Source: Streptomyces ruber (lineage in GTDB: Bacteria > Actinomycetota > Actinomycetes > Streptomycetales > Streptomycetaceae). From it: a stretch of 64,000 nt of DNA. Made by a program: the position numbers and the translations under genes. The stretch spans positions 496,001 through 560,000 of the forward strand of contig NZ_BMQK01000001.1 in the NCBI RefSeq assembly GCF_014648075.1, read 5' to 3'. The notes below the pieces were generated by a model. It did no database searches. It saw only the letters and a program-made list of their open reading frames with translations, and had not been told where the DNA came from. Positions 45,514-56,006 of the stretch are shown here, one piece after another. Each line of letters starts with the position of its first letter. Position 1 is the first letter of the stretch.

Positions 45514-45556
45514 CCTGGGACCGGGCGCCGCGCACTCACGGGCGCCCGGTCCCAGG
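45514..45556 (+). terminator. Perfect 16-bp hairpin after bmp1
   Basis: CCTGGGACCGGGCGCC (45514-45529) pairs with GGCGCCCGGTCCCAGG (45541-45556) around an 11-base loop, right after the stop. The two bmp genes are therefore probably transcribed separately. Confidence 0.8.
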
Positions 45557-45718
45557 CGCACGCCGGGACCCGCAACCGGGCCGACGCCGGACGCCTCCGT
45601 ACGGGGACGCGCCGGGCCGTGCCCGCTCCGGCGGGCGGGCGGGCGACGGCGCCGACCGCCTCGAACCCCGTCACGCACACACCCTGCGGAACCGTCCGAC
45701 CGCCCTCCGCCACGGGCG

Positions 45719-45763
45719 TATAACAAGGTGGCGACAAGGTGCGCCGCGTATATAACAAGGTGG
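45719..45763. repeat. Direct repeat TATAACAAGGTGG in the bmp2 upstream region
   Basis: TATAACAAGGTGG occurs at 45719-45731 and again at 45751-45763, 32 bases apart (about three helix turns), with another ACAAGGTG at 45734-45741. It lies upstream of the bmp2 operator and looks like an activator- or repressor-binding array, or an older promoter. The rest of the 360-base gap between the bmp genes shows no gene. Confidence 0.55.
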
Positions 45764-45786
45764 ACAGAAGGGGTTTTCTCGGCGGT

Positions 45787-45798
45787 CTACGCGCGTTA
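45787..45798. promoter_or_regulatory. Candidate nucleoside-regulon operator upstream of bmp2
   Basis: CTACGCGCGTTA, in the same extended context (TCTACGCGCGTTAATGTGCG) as upstream of bmp1. The 20-base block shared by both genes marks it as a conserved control element rather than chance. Confidence 0.62.
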
Positions 45799-45867
45799 AT
45801 GTGCGGCGGAGCCAGAGCCAGCGCCGCAGCCGATCCAGCCGGGCGCTTGTACGACAGGAGCAACACC

Positions 45868-46920
45868 ATGCGCCGGGTTTCCCGCCTCACGGTCGCGGGC
45901 GCAGCGACCGCCTCACTCGCCCTCGCCCTCTCCGCCTGTGGCGGCACCTCCACCGAGAGCTCGTCCTCCGGGTCCGACGGCAAGAACAAGGGCCTCGCCA
46001 TCGCGTACGACATCGGCGGCCGCGGCGACCAGTCCTTCAACGACGCCGCGTACACGGGCCTTGAGCAGGCGAAGAACGAGTTCGGCTACGAGACCGCCGA
46101 CGTCGAGCCCACCGACGGTGAGACCGACGCCGACAAGACGCAGCGCCTCGTCTCGCTGGCCAAGCAGGGCTACAACCCCATCGTCGGCGTCGGCTACGCC
46201 TACGCGCCGGCCATCAAGGAGGCCGCGGCGAAGTACCCGGACACCACGTTCGGCATCGTCGACGACTCCACCATCGAGGCCGACAACGTCGCCGACCTCG
46301 TCTTCGCCGAGGAGGAGGCCTCCTACCTCGCCGGTGTCGCCGCCGCGAAGAAGAGCGAGACGAACGTCGTGGGCTTCGTGGGCGGCGTGGACAACCCGCT
46401 GATCCACAAGTTCAAGGCCGGCTTCGAGCAGGGTGTCAAGGACACGAACCCGAAGGCCACGGTGCTGTCGCAGTTCCTGACCCAGACGGCCGAGGAGGGC
46501 GGCTTCTCCAGCCCCGACAAGGGCAAGGCTGCCGCCGAGGGCCAGATCGAGAAGAAGGCCGACGTGATCTACGCCGCCGCCGGTCTCTCCGGCCAGGGCG
46601 TGATCGAGGCGGCCGCGGCCAACGAGATCTGGGCGATCGGCGTCGACTCCGACCAGTACCAGCAGGAAGCCCTCGCCGCGTACAAGGACCACATCCTCAC
46701 CTCGGCCACGAAGGGTGTCGCCAAGGCGGTGTACAACCTCGCGAAGTCGGTCGAGGACGGCAAGCCCGAGACGGGTATCGTCAGGGGCGATCTGAAGAGC
46801 GGTGAGATCGGCCTCGCGGACTCGAACCCCACGTTCAAGGGCGACGCCGAGCTCCAGAAGGCCGTCGAAGAGGCCAAGGAGAAGATCATCAGCGGCGAGA
46901 TCAAGGTCAAGTCCAGCTGA
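45868..46920 (+). CDS. BMP family nucleoside-binding lipoprotein, copy 2
   Basis: A 350-residue protein, the same length as copy 1 and similar along its whole length: GLAIAYDIGGRGDQSFNDAA, VGYAYAPAIKEAAAKYPDT, FGIVDDSTIEADNVADLVFA, VGFVGGVDNPLIHKFKAGFE and YAAAGLSGQGVIEAA. The lipobox is SACGG (Cys near 25), followed by a Ser-rich tether. CAGGAG lies nine bases before the ATG at 45868. It is followed by its own terminator and then the ATPase gene. It arose from the tandem duplication of one gene. The two copies may differ in ligand range. Confidence 0.93.
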   Translation: MRRVSRLTVAGAATASLALALSACGGTSTESSSSGSDGKNKGLAIAYDIGGRGDQSFNDAAYTGLEQAKNEFGYETADVEPTDGETDADKTQRLVSLAKQGYNPIVGVGYAYAPAIKEAAAKYPDTTFGIVDDSTIEADNVADLVFAEEEASYLAGVAAAKKSETNVVGFVGGVDNPLIHKFKAGFEQGVKDTNPKATVLSQFLTQTAEEGGFSSPDKGKAAAEGQIEKKADVIYAAAGLSGQGVIEAAAANEIWAIGVDSDQYQQEALAAYKDHILTSATKGVAKAVYNLAKSVEDGKPETGIVRGDLKSGEIGLADSNPTFKGDAELQKAVEEAKEKIISGEIKVKSS

Positions 46921-46976
46921 CACGGCAACACAGCAGGAGCACGAGCAGCCAGTGACCGCGGGGTTACGACCGCTCG

Positions 46977-47011
46977 ACGGGGTGTGGGAAGGCCGGCTTC
47001 CCGCACCCCGT
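46977..47011 (+). terminator. Hairpin terminator after bmp2
   Basis: ACGGGGTG (46977-46984) pairs with CACCCCGT (47004-47011). After one mismatch, GGGAAG (46986-46991) pairs with CTTCCC (46997-47002). The GTG at 46984, which would be the first usual start for the ATPase frame, lies inside this hairpin. Confidence 0.7.
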
Positions 47012-47053
47012 TTCGCAGCGGTGGGTCGCCCCCTTTTGTATGTCGTAGGGGCG

Positions 47054-47065
47054 CTACGCGCGTAG
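47054..47065. promoter_or_regulatory. Candidate nucleoside-regulon operator before the transporter operon
   Basis: CTACGCGCGTAG is a perfect 12-bp palindrome with a central CG, as in LacI-family sites. It lies 29 bases before the ATC start proposed for the ATPase gene and downstream of the bmp2 terminator. Confidence 0.65.
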
Positions 47066-47094
47066 ACGACCCCCTTTCCCCAGGAGAGTGCGTT

Positions 47095-48740
<1,646 letters not shown>

Positions 48741-48741
<1 letters not shown>

Positions 48742-49883
48742 TGAAGAAGTTCGACAAGGAGCGCGTGCTCCTCGCGGTGGCCGGGCCGGTCATCGCGCTC
48801 GCCGTGGCCTTCGCCCTGACCTCGATCGTGCTGATCGCGTCGGGCAAGAACCCGGTCGAGCCGTACACGCTGATGTTCGAGCAGGCCACGTACTCCGACA
48901 TCCAGGTCCTGATCATCAACCAGGCCTCGATGTACTACATCGCGGCCCTCGCGGTGGCCATCGGCTTCCGGATGAACCTGTTCAACATCGGCGTCGACGG
49001 CCAGTACCAGCTCGCCGCCATGGCCGCCGCGATCGTCGGCGCCCACGTGGCGCTGCCGGCGCCCCTGCAGATCCCGCTGCTGCTCCTGACCGCGCTGCTC
49101 ACCGGCGCGTTCTGGTCGGGCATCGCCGGTGTCCTGAAGGTCACCCGCGGGGTCAGCGAGGTCGTCGCGACGATCATGCTCAACTCGATCGCGACCGCCG
49201 TCATCGGCTACCTCTGGCTGCCCACCGTCTTCGGCGTCAAGGTCGGCAACAACAACACCACCGGCGAGATGCACGAGTCCGGCTGGCTCCCCGGCATCGA
49301 CATGGGCGCGGCCGGCGAGATCTACGGCTTCGTGATCATCGCCGTCCTGCTCGGCATCGGCTACTGGGTCGTCCTCAACCGCACCCGCTTCGGCTTCGAC
49401 CTGCGCGCCTCCGGCGCCTCGGAGAGCGCCGCCGCGGCCAGCGGTGTCGACCCCAAGCGCATGGTGCTCACCGCCATGCTGATCTCCGGCGCGATCTCCG
49501 GTCTCGCGGGCCTGCCGATCCTCCTCGGCGACACCCACACGTACAGCCTCAACTTCCCGACCGGCATCGGCTTCCTGGGCATCGGCATCGCCCTGCTCGG
49601 CCGCAACAACCCCACCGGTATCGCCTTCGCCGCCCTGCTGTGGGCCTGGCTCGACAAGGCCTCGCCCGAGCTGGACTTCCACGGGTACGACAAGGAGATC
49701 GCGGTGATCATGCAGGGGATCATCGTCCTCGCGGTCGTGGTCTCCTACGAGGCCGTCCGCGAGTGGGGCCTGCGCCGCCAGCAGCGCCGGGTCGGCGCGG
49801 AGCTCGCGGCCGGACACGTCCTCGGCGCGGCCTCCGCCGCCTCCGCCAACAACTCCGAGAAGCAGGAGGTGGCGGGCCGATGA
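48741..49883 (+). CDS. Nucleoside ABC transporter permease 1
   Basis: A 380-residue membrane protein with about nine helices, of the branched-chain/ribose permease family (NupB-like): YIAALAVAIGFRMNLFNIGV with DGQYQLAAMAAAIVGAHVAL, GVSEVVATIMLNSIA, FDLRASGASESAAAASGVDP and LGRNNPTGIAFAALLWAWL. The C-terminal ~35 residues are soluble. It is coupled by overlaps to the ATPase gene before and the second permease after. Confidence 0.92.
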
Positions 49884-51145
49884 CCACCGCGACCGACCTC
49901 AACCAGCCCACACGCGAGTCCGCCGCGCCCACCGGCCGCCGGCTGTCGCTGCCCGTCGTCCTGCTGATCATCGCGGGCGGGCTGGCCCTGACCTCGCTCG
50001 TCCGCATCATCACCGGCGCCGACGGCATCACCAACGTCAGCCAGATGTCCACCGCGCTGGAGCTGGCCGTCCCGATCGGCCTGGCCGGCCTCGGCGGCCT
50101 GTGGGCCGAACGCGCGGGCGTCGTCAACATCGGCCTCGAGGGCATGCTGATCCTCGGCACCTGGTTCGGCGCCTGGGCCGGCTACCAGTGGGGCCCCTGG
50201 ACCGGCGTCGTGCTCGGCATCGTCGGCGGCGCCATCGGCGGCCTGCTGCACGCGATCGTCACCGTCACCTTCAACGTGAACCACATCGTCTCCGGTGTGG
50301 CGATCAACATCCTCGCCCTCGGCGCCACCCGCTACCTCGCCCCGCTCGCCTTCGAGGGCGTCCCGGGCGGTACGGCCAAGCAGTCCCCGCCGGTGGACTC
50401 CCTCGGCGACTTCACGGTGCCGGGACTGTCGTCCGCGCTCAGCGATCTCAACGGCCACGGCTGGTTCCTGATCTCCGACATCGCGGGCCTGCTCGGCGGC
50501 CTCGTCACCAACGTCTCCTGGCTGACCCTGATCGCCGTCGCGCTGATCCCGGCCACCTGGTGGATCCTGTGGCGCACCCCGTTCGGCCTGCGTCTGCGGT
50601 CCTGCGGCGAGAACCCGGTCGCGGCCGAGTCCCTCGGCGTGAACGTCTACAAGTACAAGTACCTCGCCGTGATCATCTCCGGCGGCCTGGCCGGCCTCGG
50701 CGGCGTCTTCCTCTCCATCGTGGCCAACCCCTTCTACCTGGAGGGCCAGACCAGCGGCCGCGGCTACATCGGTCTCGCCGCGATGATCTTCGGCAACTGG
50801 ATGCCGGGCGGCCTCGCCCTCGGCGCCGGCCTGTTCGGCTACACCGACAGCCTCAACCTGCGCGGCGGCTCCGCGAACGTCCACGCGCTGCTGCTGCTCG
50901 CCGCGATCCTGCTGGTCATCGGCGCGATCTGGCTGGCGATCCGGAAGAAGTACGTGCCGGCCGTGATCACCGCCGTCATCGGCGTGCTGTTCTTCGTCTG
51001 GTACGCGACCACCAACGAGGTGCCCAACCAGGTCGTCTCCGCCACGCCCTACGCGATCACGCTGGTCGTCCTCGCGCTCTCCGCGCAACGGCTGCGGGCA
51101 CCGAAGGCCGGCGGCATGCCGTACCGGAAGGGGCAGGGCAAGTGA
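49880..51145 (+). CDS. Nucleoside ABC transporter permease 2
   Basis: A 421-residue membrane protein (NupC-like), about ten helices. It has the family block AERAGVVNIGLEGMLILGTW, VNHIVSGVAINILALGATRY, FGLRLRSCGENPVAAESLGV and IGLAAMIFGNWMPGGLALGA. It starts in an ATGA overlap with permease 1 and ends in a GTGA overlap with the cytidine deaminase gene, so transport and salvage genes are translated together. Confidence 0.92.
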   Translation: MTTATDLNQPTRESAAPTGRRLSLPVVLLIIAGGLALTSLVRIITGADGITNVSQMSTALELAVPIGLAGLGGLWAERAGVVNIGLEGMLILGTWFGAWAGYQWGPWTGVVLGIVGGAIGGLLHAIVTVTFNVNHIVSGVAINILALGATRYLAPLAFEGVPGGTAKQSPPVDSLGDFTVPGLSSALSDLNGHGWFLISDIAGLLGGLVTNVSWLTLIAVALIPATWWILWRTPFGLRLRSCGENPVAAESLGVNVYKYKYLAVIISGGLAGLGGVFLSIVANPFYLEGQTSGRGYIGLAAMIFGNWMPGGLALGAGLFGYTDSLNLRGGSANVHALLLLAAILLVIGAIWLAIRKKYVPAVITAVIGVLFFVWYATTNEVPNQVVSATPYAITLVVLALSAQRLRAPKAGGMPYRKGQGK

Positions 51146-51549
51146 CGGCCGCCGCGTCCGCCGGAGTGGACTGGGAGGCGCTGCGCGCGGTGGCCCGGTC
51201 CGCCATGTCCCGGGCCTACGCCCCGTACTCCGGCTATCCGGTCGGCGTCGCCGCCCTGGTCGACGACGGCCGCACCGTCTCCGGCTGCAACGTCGAGAAC
51301 GCCAGCTACGGGCTCGGCCTGTGCGCCGAGTGCGGACTCGTCTCCGAGCTGCAGAACACCGGCGGCGGCCGGCTGACGCACTTCACCTGCGTCGACGGCG
51401 CGGGCGAGATCCTCGTCCCGTGCGGCCGCTGCCGCCAGCTGCTGTACGAGTTCGGCGGGCCGGACCTGCTGCTGGAGACCCCGGCGGGCATCCTGCCGCT
51501 GTCGGAGATGCTGCCGCAGGCCTTCGGCCCGGAACATCTCACCCAGTAG
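51142..51549 (+). CDS. cdd: Cytidine deaminase
   Basis: A 135-residue zinc enzyme converting cytidine and deoxycytidine to uridine forms. It has SRAYAPYSGYPVGVAALVDD, the substrate loop GCNVENASYGLGLCAECG (zinc Cys and catalytic Glu in CAE) and the zinc pair PCGRCRQLLYEF. A tetrameric short-form type. The GTG start overlaps the permease stop. Its position shows that the transporter brings in pyrimidine nucleosides among others. Confidence 0.95.
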   Translation: MTAAASAGVDWEALRAVARSAMSRAYAPYSGYPVGVAALVDDGRTVSGCNVENASYGLGLCAECGLVSELQNTGGGRLTHFTCVDGAGEILVPCGRCRQLLYEFGGPDLLLETPAGILPLSEMLPQAFGPEHLTQ

Positions 51550-51567
51550 GACCCTGTACGTCCCCGT

Positions 51568-51605
51568 GGCCCCTCCGAGCTGCCCGCACGCCGTTCGGAG
51601 GGGCC
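51568..51605 (+). terminator. Hairpin between cdd and deoA
   Basis: GGCCCCTCCGA (51568-51578) pairs with TCGGAGGGGCC (51595-51605), 16-base loop. It may weaken rather than stop transcription into deoA, which has its own ribosome site 15-20 bases later. Confidence 0.5.
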
Positions 51606-51640
51606 GCCCCCTTCGCACTCCCGGAAGGAAACCCCTCACC

Positions 51641-52924
51641 ATGGCCATGGACGCCATCTCCGTCATCCGCACCAAGCGGGACCGCGGCGAGCTCAGCGAC
51701 GCGCAGATCGACTGGGTCATCGACGCGTACACCCGCGGGGAGGTCGCCGACGAGCAGATGTCCGCGCTCGCGATGGCCGTCCTCCTCAACGGCATGAACC
51801 GCCGGGAGATCGCCCGCTGGACGGCGGCGATGATCGCCTCCGGCGAGCGCATGGACTTCTCGTCCCTCACCCGCCCGACCGCCGACAAGCACTCCACGGG
51901 CGGCGTCGGCGACAAGATCACGCTCCCGCTGGCCCCGCTGGTCGCGGCCTGCGGCGCCGCCGTGCCCCAGCTCTCGGGCCGCGGCCTCGGCCACACCGGC
52001 GGCACCCTCGACAAGCTGGAGTCGATCCCCGGCTGGCGGGCGCTCCTGTCCAACGAGGAGATGCTGTCCGTCCTCGACGGCGTCGGCGCGGTGATCTGCG
52101 CCGCCGGTGACGGCCTCGCCCCCGCCGACAAGAAGCTGTACGCGCTCCGCGACGTCACCGGCACGGTCGAGGCCATCCCGCTGATCGCCTCCTCGATCAT
52201 GTCCAAGAAGATCGCGGAGGGCACGGGCTCCCTCGTCCTGGACGTGAAGGTCGGCTCCGGCGCCTTCATGAAGACCCTGGACGACGCCCGCGAACTGGCC
52301 TCCACGATGGTCGGCCTCGGCACGGACCACGGCGTGAGGACGGCCGCGCTCCTCACCGACATGTCCACCCCGCTCGGCCTGACCGCGGGCAACGCCCTGG
52401 AGGTCCGCGAGTCGGTCGAGGTCCTGGCGGGCGGCGGCCCGGCGGACGTCGTCGAGCTGACGGTCGCCCTCGCCCGCGAGATGCTCGACGCGGCCGGCAT
52501 CAAGGACGCGGACCCCGCGAAGGCCCTCGCGGACGGCTCGGCGATGGACGTGTGGCGCCGCATGATCGCGGCCCAGGGCGGCGACCCGGACGCGGAACTG
52601 CCCACGTCGAAGGAGCAGCACGTCGTGAAGGCGGGCGCCTCCGGCGTCCTCACCCGCCTCGACGCCTACGACATCGGCCTCGCCGCCTGGCGCCTGGGCG
52701 CCGGCCGCGCCCGCAAGGAGGACCCGGTGCAGGCGGCGGCGGGCGTGGAGCTGCACGCCAAGCCGGGCGACACGGTCACCGAGGGCCAGCCCCTGCTGAC
52801 CCTCCACACGGACACCCCCGAGCGCTTCGCGTACGCGCTGGAGGCGGTGGAAGGTTCGTACGACGTCGCGGCGCCCGGCACGGACTTCACGCCGTCGCCG
52901 GTGGTGCTGGAGCGAATCGCCTGA
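51641..52924 (+). CDS. deoA: Thymidine phosphorylase (pyrimidine-nucleoside phosphorylase)
   Basis: A 427-residue enzyme splitting thymidine or uridine with phosphate. It has an N-terminal helical domain (VIRTKRDRGELSDAQIDWVI), DKHSTGGVGDKITLPLAPLV (phosphate and substrate loop), SGRGLGHTGGTLDKLESIPG, PLIASSIMSKKIAEGTGSLV, DVKVGSGAFMKT and the C-terminal biotinyl-like domain ending AAGVELHAKPGDTV. ATGs at 51641 and 51647 are both possible, with GGAAGGA upstream. It follows cdd by 91 bases. Confidence 0.95.
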   Translation: MAMDAISVIRTKRDRGELSDAQIDWVIDAYTRGEVADEQMSALAMAVLLNGMNRREIARWTAAMIASGERMDFSSLTRPTADKHSTGGVGDKITLPLAPLVAACGAAVPQLSGRGLGHTGGTLDKLESIPGWRALLSNEEMLSVLDGVGAVICAAGDGLAPADKKLYALRDVTGTVEAIPLIASSIMSKKIAEGTGSLVLDVKVGSGAFMKTLDDARELASTMVGLGTDHGVRTAALLTDMSTPLGLTAGNALEVRESVEVLAGGGPADVVELTVALAREMLDAAGIKDADPAKALADGSAMDVWRRMIAAQGGDPDAELPTSKEQHVVKAGASGVLTRLDAYDIGLAAWRLGAGRARKEDPVQAAAGVELHAKPGDTVTEGQPLLTLHTDTPERFAYALEAVEGSYDVAAPGTDFTPSPVVLERIA

Positions 52925-52941
52925 TCAGCCGCCTGATCAGG
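52920..52941 (+). terminator. Short hairpin at the end of deoA
   Basis: CCTGATCAG (52920-52928) pairs with CTGATCAGG (52933-52941) around a 4-base loop. The left arm contains the deoA stop codon. The arms are also two copies of the palindrome CTGATCAG. Confidence 0.55.
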
Positions 52942-53030
52942 GGAACCCTCGTTCGGGTGAACGGGATCGGTGGACCGCCGCCGGTCCCGTTCGGCATGCT
53001 GGGATCGGTGATGACCGTTAGGAGACCGCC

Positions 53031-53615
53031 ATGAGCGCACTCACCGTGAGCCACGAACCCGAGCAGAGCTGGGACGACCTCGTCCGGTTCTGGGAGGAGA
53101 TGGACTGGCCCGAGGGCAGCAAGGTGGAGATCATCGAGGGGATCATCACCGTGTCACCCGCTCCCGCGCCGCGCCACAACTTCATCGCTTCGCGTATCCA
53201 CCGCCGCCTCTACTCAGTGCTCTCGGAGGACTGGGAGGTCTACCAGACAATGGCGATCGCGGTGCCGTCCCGTCTGGGCATGTTCATCCCGGACGTGGTG
53301 GTGGCTCCGGTGGACGTGACCCTGAACTCCGAATCCCACGTCCCCGCCCCCCTCGCCGAACTCGTCGTAGAGGTCACCTCCAAGTCCAACGCCCGCCACG
53401 ACCGCGTCAGCAAGCCCGCCGCCTACGCCGCCGCGGGCATCCCGCTCTACCTCCTCGTCGACCGCTGGGCCCCCGGAGGCCCCACCGCGACCCTCTACGG
53501 CGAACCGAGGGGCGACGTCTACCGCACCCTGAGCGCCGTCAAGTTCGGCGAGAAACTCAGGCTCCCCGCCCCCTTCGACCTCGACCTCGACACCGGCGAG
53601 TTCCCCGAGGGCTGA
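53031..53615 (+). CDS. Uma2 family protein
   Basis: A 194-residue intact member of the PD-(D/E)XK-like Uma2 family: KVEIIEGIITVSPAPAPRHN, GMFIPDVVVAPVDV, ELVVEVTSKSNARHDRVSKP (core E and K) and AAGIPLYLLVDRWAP. AGGAGA precedes the ATG. It follows the deoA hairpin and is convergent with the AEC transporter gene. It is more distant from the other Uma2 proteins of the window than they are from each other, judging by these blocks. Confidence 0.9.
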   Translation: MSALTVSHEPEQSWDDLVRFWEEMDWPEGSKVEIIEGIITVSPAPAPRHNFIASRIHRRLYSVLSEDWEVYQTMAIAVPSRLGMFIPDVVVAPVDVTLNSESHVPAPLAELVVEVTSKSNARHDRVSKPAAYAAAGIPLYLLVDRWAPGGPTATLYGEPRGDVYRTLSAVKFGEKLRLPAPFDLDLDTGEFPEG

Positions 53616-53630
53616 GGCCGGCGGCCCGGC

Positions 53631-54551
53631 TCACCCGAGCAACGCCGCCACCACCACCAGCACCGGCACGGACACCACCGTCGACAACAGCACCGCGTCC
53701 CGCGCCAGCCGCTCCGCCACCCGGTACTGACTGGCGTACGTGTACAGGTTCTGCGCCGCCGGCAGCGCCGACGTCACCACCACGTCCAGCAGGTGCGCGC
53801 CGCGCAGGCCGAAGACCCCCGCGGCCAGCGCCCACGCGGCCACCGGCTGGCCCACCGTCTTCAGCGCCACCGAGAGCAGCACCGGGTACCGGTCCGGGCC
53901 CCGGGCGGGCATCGTGCTGCCGCACAGGGATATGCCGAACGCCATCAGGACCGCCGGCACGGACATGTTGCCGATGAGGGTCAGCGGGTCCATGACCGGG
54001 CCCGGCACGTGCAGGCCGGTCGCCGCGACCACCACGCCCGCGAGCGAGCCGATGGCGATGGGATTGCGCAGGGGGCTCGTCAGCCGCCGCCACAGGGGCT
54101 CGTGCGCCTCCCTGCCCGCCAGGTCCAGGATCGTCAGCGCGACGGGCGTGAGCAGCACGAGCTGGAACAGCAGCACCGGCGCCACCAGCGAGGCGTCGCC
54201 GAGGACGTACACGGCGATCGGAATGCCGAGGTTGCCGGAGTTGACGTAACTGGAGCACAGCGCGCCGATCGTGGTCCGGCCGATGCCCCAGCCCCGTACG
54301 ACGCCCACCGCGACGAAGACGCCCGCCGCCACCGCCGTGCTGAGCGCCGTGACCAGGAGGCGGCTGGAGAAGACCACCGACAGGTCGGCCTGGGCGAGCG
54401 TGGTGAACAGCAGGGCCGGTGAGGCCACGTGGAAGGCGAGCCGGGTCAGCACCTCGCGTCCGTGCTCGCCGAGGTGGCCGCTCCGGCCGAGCCAGTAGCC
54501 GACGCCGATGACGACGGCGATGACCATGAAGCCCGTCAGCACCCCTTGCAC
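53631..54551 (-). CDS. AEC family transporter (auxin efflux carrier-like)
   Basis: A 306-residue membrane protein with about ten helices in two halves. The N-terminal half has VIAVVIGVGYWLGRSGHLGE and RLAFHVASPALLFTTLA, and CSSYVNSGNLGIPIAVYVLG is the signature Asn-Ser-Gly-Asn break. The C-terminal half has LMAFGISLCGSTMP and VTSALPAAQNLYTYASQYRV. It likely exports a small carboxylate such as malate or auxin-like acids. The ligand is unknown. GTG start with GGGAGG. Confidence 0.9.
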   Translation of the reverse strand: MQGVLTGFMVIAVVIGVGYWLGRSGHLGEHGREVLTRLAFHVASPALLFTTLAQADLSVVFSSRLLVTALSTAVAAGVFVAVGVVRGWGIGRTTIGALCSSYVNSGNLGIPIAVYVLGDASLVAPVLLFQLVLLTPVALTILDLAGREAHEPLWRRLTSPLRNPIAIGSLAGVVVAATGLHVPGPVMDPLTLIGNMSVPAVLMAFGISLCGSTMPARGPDRYPVLLSVALKTVGQPVAAWALAAGVFGLRGAHLLDVVVTSALPAAQNLYTYASQYRVAERLARDAVLLSTVVSVPVLVVVAALLG

Positions 54552-54737
54552 GGCACCTCCCGGACGCGGACGGCCGGGGTGGCACCGGGACCGGGGGGTC
54601 TCGGCCGGAACAACGCTGCTGGGGCTGTTGCATGGGGCATGCAGCTAACCCTCCGGCCATCATCGGGCCGGGGTCAATGTGATCTCGGATGGCAGTACGG
54701 GCGATGAGTTTTCGGCGGGAGCCCGGTCCATACCCGC

Positions 54738-55109
54738 GTGGAAGCGACGACACCCGCCGTACTCGTGCTGCCGGGCCCCGTCACCAGGGACGAGGTGCCC
54801 CGGCTCAGCGCCGGCGTCCGCGCGCGGCTTCAGGCCACCGGAGCCGGCGTCGTCGTGTGCGACGTCACGGGCGTGGGCCCGCCCGGGCTGGCCGCCGTCG
54901 ACGTGCTCGCCCGGCTCCAGCTCGCCGCCCGCCGGGCCGGGGGCCGCATAGTGCTGCGCGGCCCCGACCCGGCGCTGAGCGCGCTACTCGTCCTCGTCGG
55001 CCTTTCCTTCGAGGTCGAGCGGCCCTTCGAGGTCGAGGGGCAGCCCGAAGAGCGGGAACCACCGGGCGGTGTCGAGGAAGCAGTGGAGGCCGACGAGCCG
55101 CCCCTGTGA
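54738..55109 (+). CDS. STAS domain protein (anti-sigma factor antagonist-like)
   Basis: A 123-residue protein. Residues 6-90 resemble a STAS fold (VLVLPGPVTRDEVPRLSAGV, VVCDVTGVGPPGLAAVDVLA, GGRIVLRGPDPALSALLVL). In place of the usual DSSG phosphorylation loop it reads GPPGLAA, so regulation by Ser phosphorylation is unlikely. The C-terminal 30 residues are acidic. Its last 126 bases overlap the end of the sigma gene on the other strand. GTG start without a strong ribosome site. Confidence 0.65.
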   Translation: MEATTPAVLVLPGPVTRDEVPRLSAGVRARLQATGAGVVVCDVTGVGPPGLAAVDVLARLQLAARRAGGRIVLRGPDPALSALLVLVGLSFEVERPFEVEGQPEEREPPGGVEEAVEADEPPL

Positions 55110-56006
55110 GATCTCCAGGACCTGGATCGCCCACGGGGTGAAGCCGCCCTTGTCCGGGTCGGGCTTGTAGTGGGCGAAGCCCGGCAGGCCGTTCACCGCG
55201 ACCGGCGTCAGGCGCGAGCCCGCGCAGGACGCGCCGATCGTCGTCATGAAGCCGGTGATGTCGCCGGTGCCGCGCAGCCACAGGTCGAACGGCGGCATCG
55301 TCATGATCGCGTCCTCGTGCAGCAGCGCGGTCAGCGCCGCCATGTCGTACCCCTCGAACGCGGCCACGTAGCGGTCGAGGAGCTTGCGCTGCTCCTCGTC
55401 CAGCGTGTCGGAGACATCGCCGTCCGTCTCCTGGCCGCGGCTCTCCGCGAGGGTCGTCCGGGCCCGCTGGAGCGCGCTGTTGACCGAGGCGACCGAGGTG
55501 CCGAGGAGCTCGGCGACCTCGCTCGCCCGCCAGGCCAGCACCTCGCGCAGGATGAGCACGGCCCGCTGCTTGGGCGGCAGCTTCTGCAGGGCCGCGACGA
55601 ACGCCAGTCGTACCGATTCCTTCGCCACGGCCGCCTCCGCGGGGTCGCTGACCGAGGGGAGCACGCGTGCGTCCGGCACCGGCTCCAGCCAGGTGTGGTC
55701 GGGGCGCGGGGACAGGGCCGCCTGGGCGAGCGGCGTCGCCTCCGTGAGATCCATGGGGCGCGCCCGCTTGTTGCCCGCGGCGAGCATGTCCAAGCAGACG
55801 TTGGTCGCGATGCGGTACAGCCAGGAGCGGAGCGAGGAGCGGCCCTCGAACTTCTCGTAACTGCGCCAGGCCCGCACCAGCGTGTCCTGCACCGCGTCCT
55901 CGGCCTCGAAGGACGAGCCGAGCATCCGGTAGCAGTAACCGGTCAGCTCGACGCGGTGCTTCTCCAGCCGGATGTCCAGATCTGCCGTCGCCGTGCCGTC
56001 GCCCAT
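54984..56006 (-). CDS. RNA polymerase sigma factor with C-terminal SnoaL-like domain
   Basis: A 340-residue ECF-type factor of the SigX5/SigJ-like group. Region 2 is YCYRMLGSSFEAEDAVQDTL, WRSYEKFEGRSSLRSWLYRI and ATNVCLDMLAAGNKRARPMD. Region 4 is LPPKQRAVLILREVLAWRAS then EVAELLGTSVASVNSALQRA. Residues about 205-330 are a SnoaL-like domain (VAAFEGYDMAALTALLHEDA). In such factors the extra domain replaces a separate anti-sigma factor. ATG at 56006. The 3' end overlaps the STAS gene. Confidence 0.92.
   Translation of the reverse strand: MGDGTATADLDIRLEKHRVELTGYCYRMLGSSFEAEDAVQDTLVRAWRSYEKFEGRSSLRSWLYRIATNVCLDMLAAGNKRARPMDLTEATPLAQAALSPRPDHTWLEPVPDARVLPSVSDPAEAAVAKESVRLAFVAALQKLPPKQRAVLILREVLAWRASEVAELLGTSVASVNSALQRARTTLAESRGQETDGDVSDTLDEEQRKLLDRYVAAFEGYDMAALTALLHEDAIMTMPPFDLWLRGTGDITGFMTTIGASCAGSRLTPVAVNGLPGFAHYKPDPDKGGFTPWAIQVLEISQGRLVGLHCFLDTARWFPLFGLPLDLEGPLDLEGKADEDE

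Noticed and set aside
46984..47094. GTG at 46984 as start of the transporter ATPase
   Set aside because: It lies inside the bmp2 terminator hairpin and before the operator. The 37 extra residues have no family match and there is no ribosome site, whereas AGGAG at 47082 is ideal for 47095.
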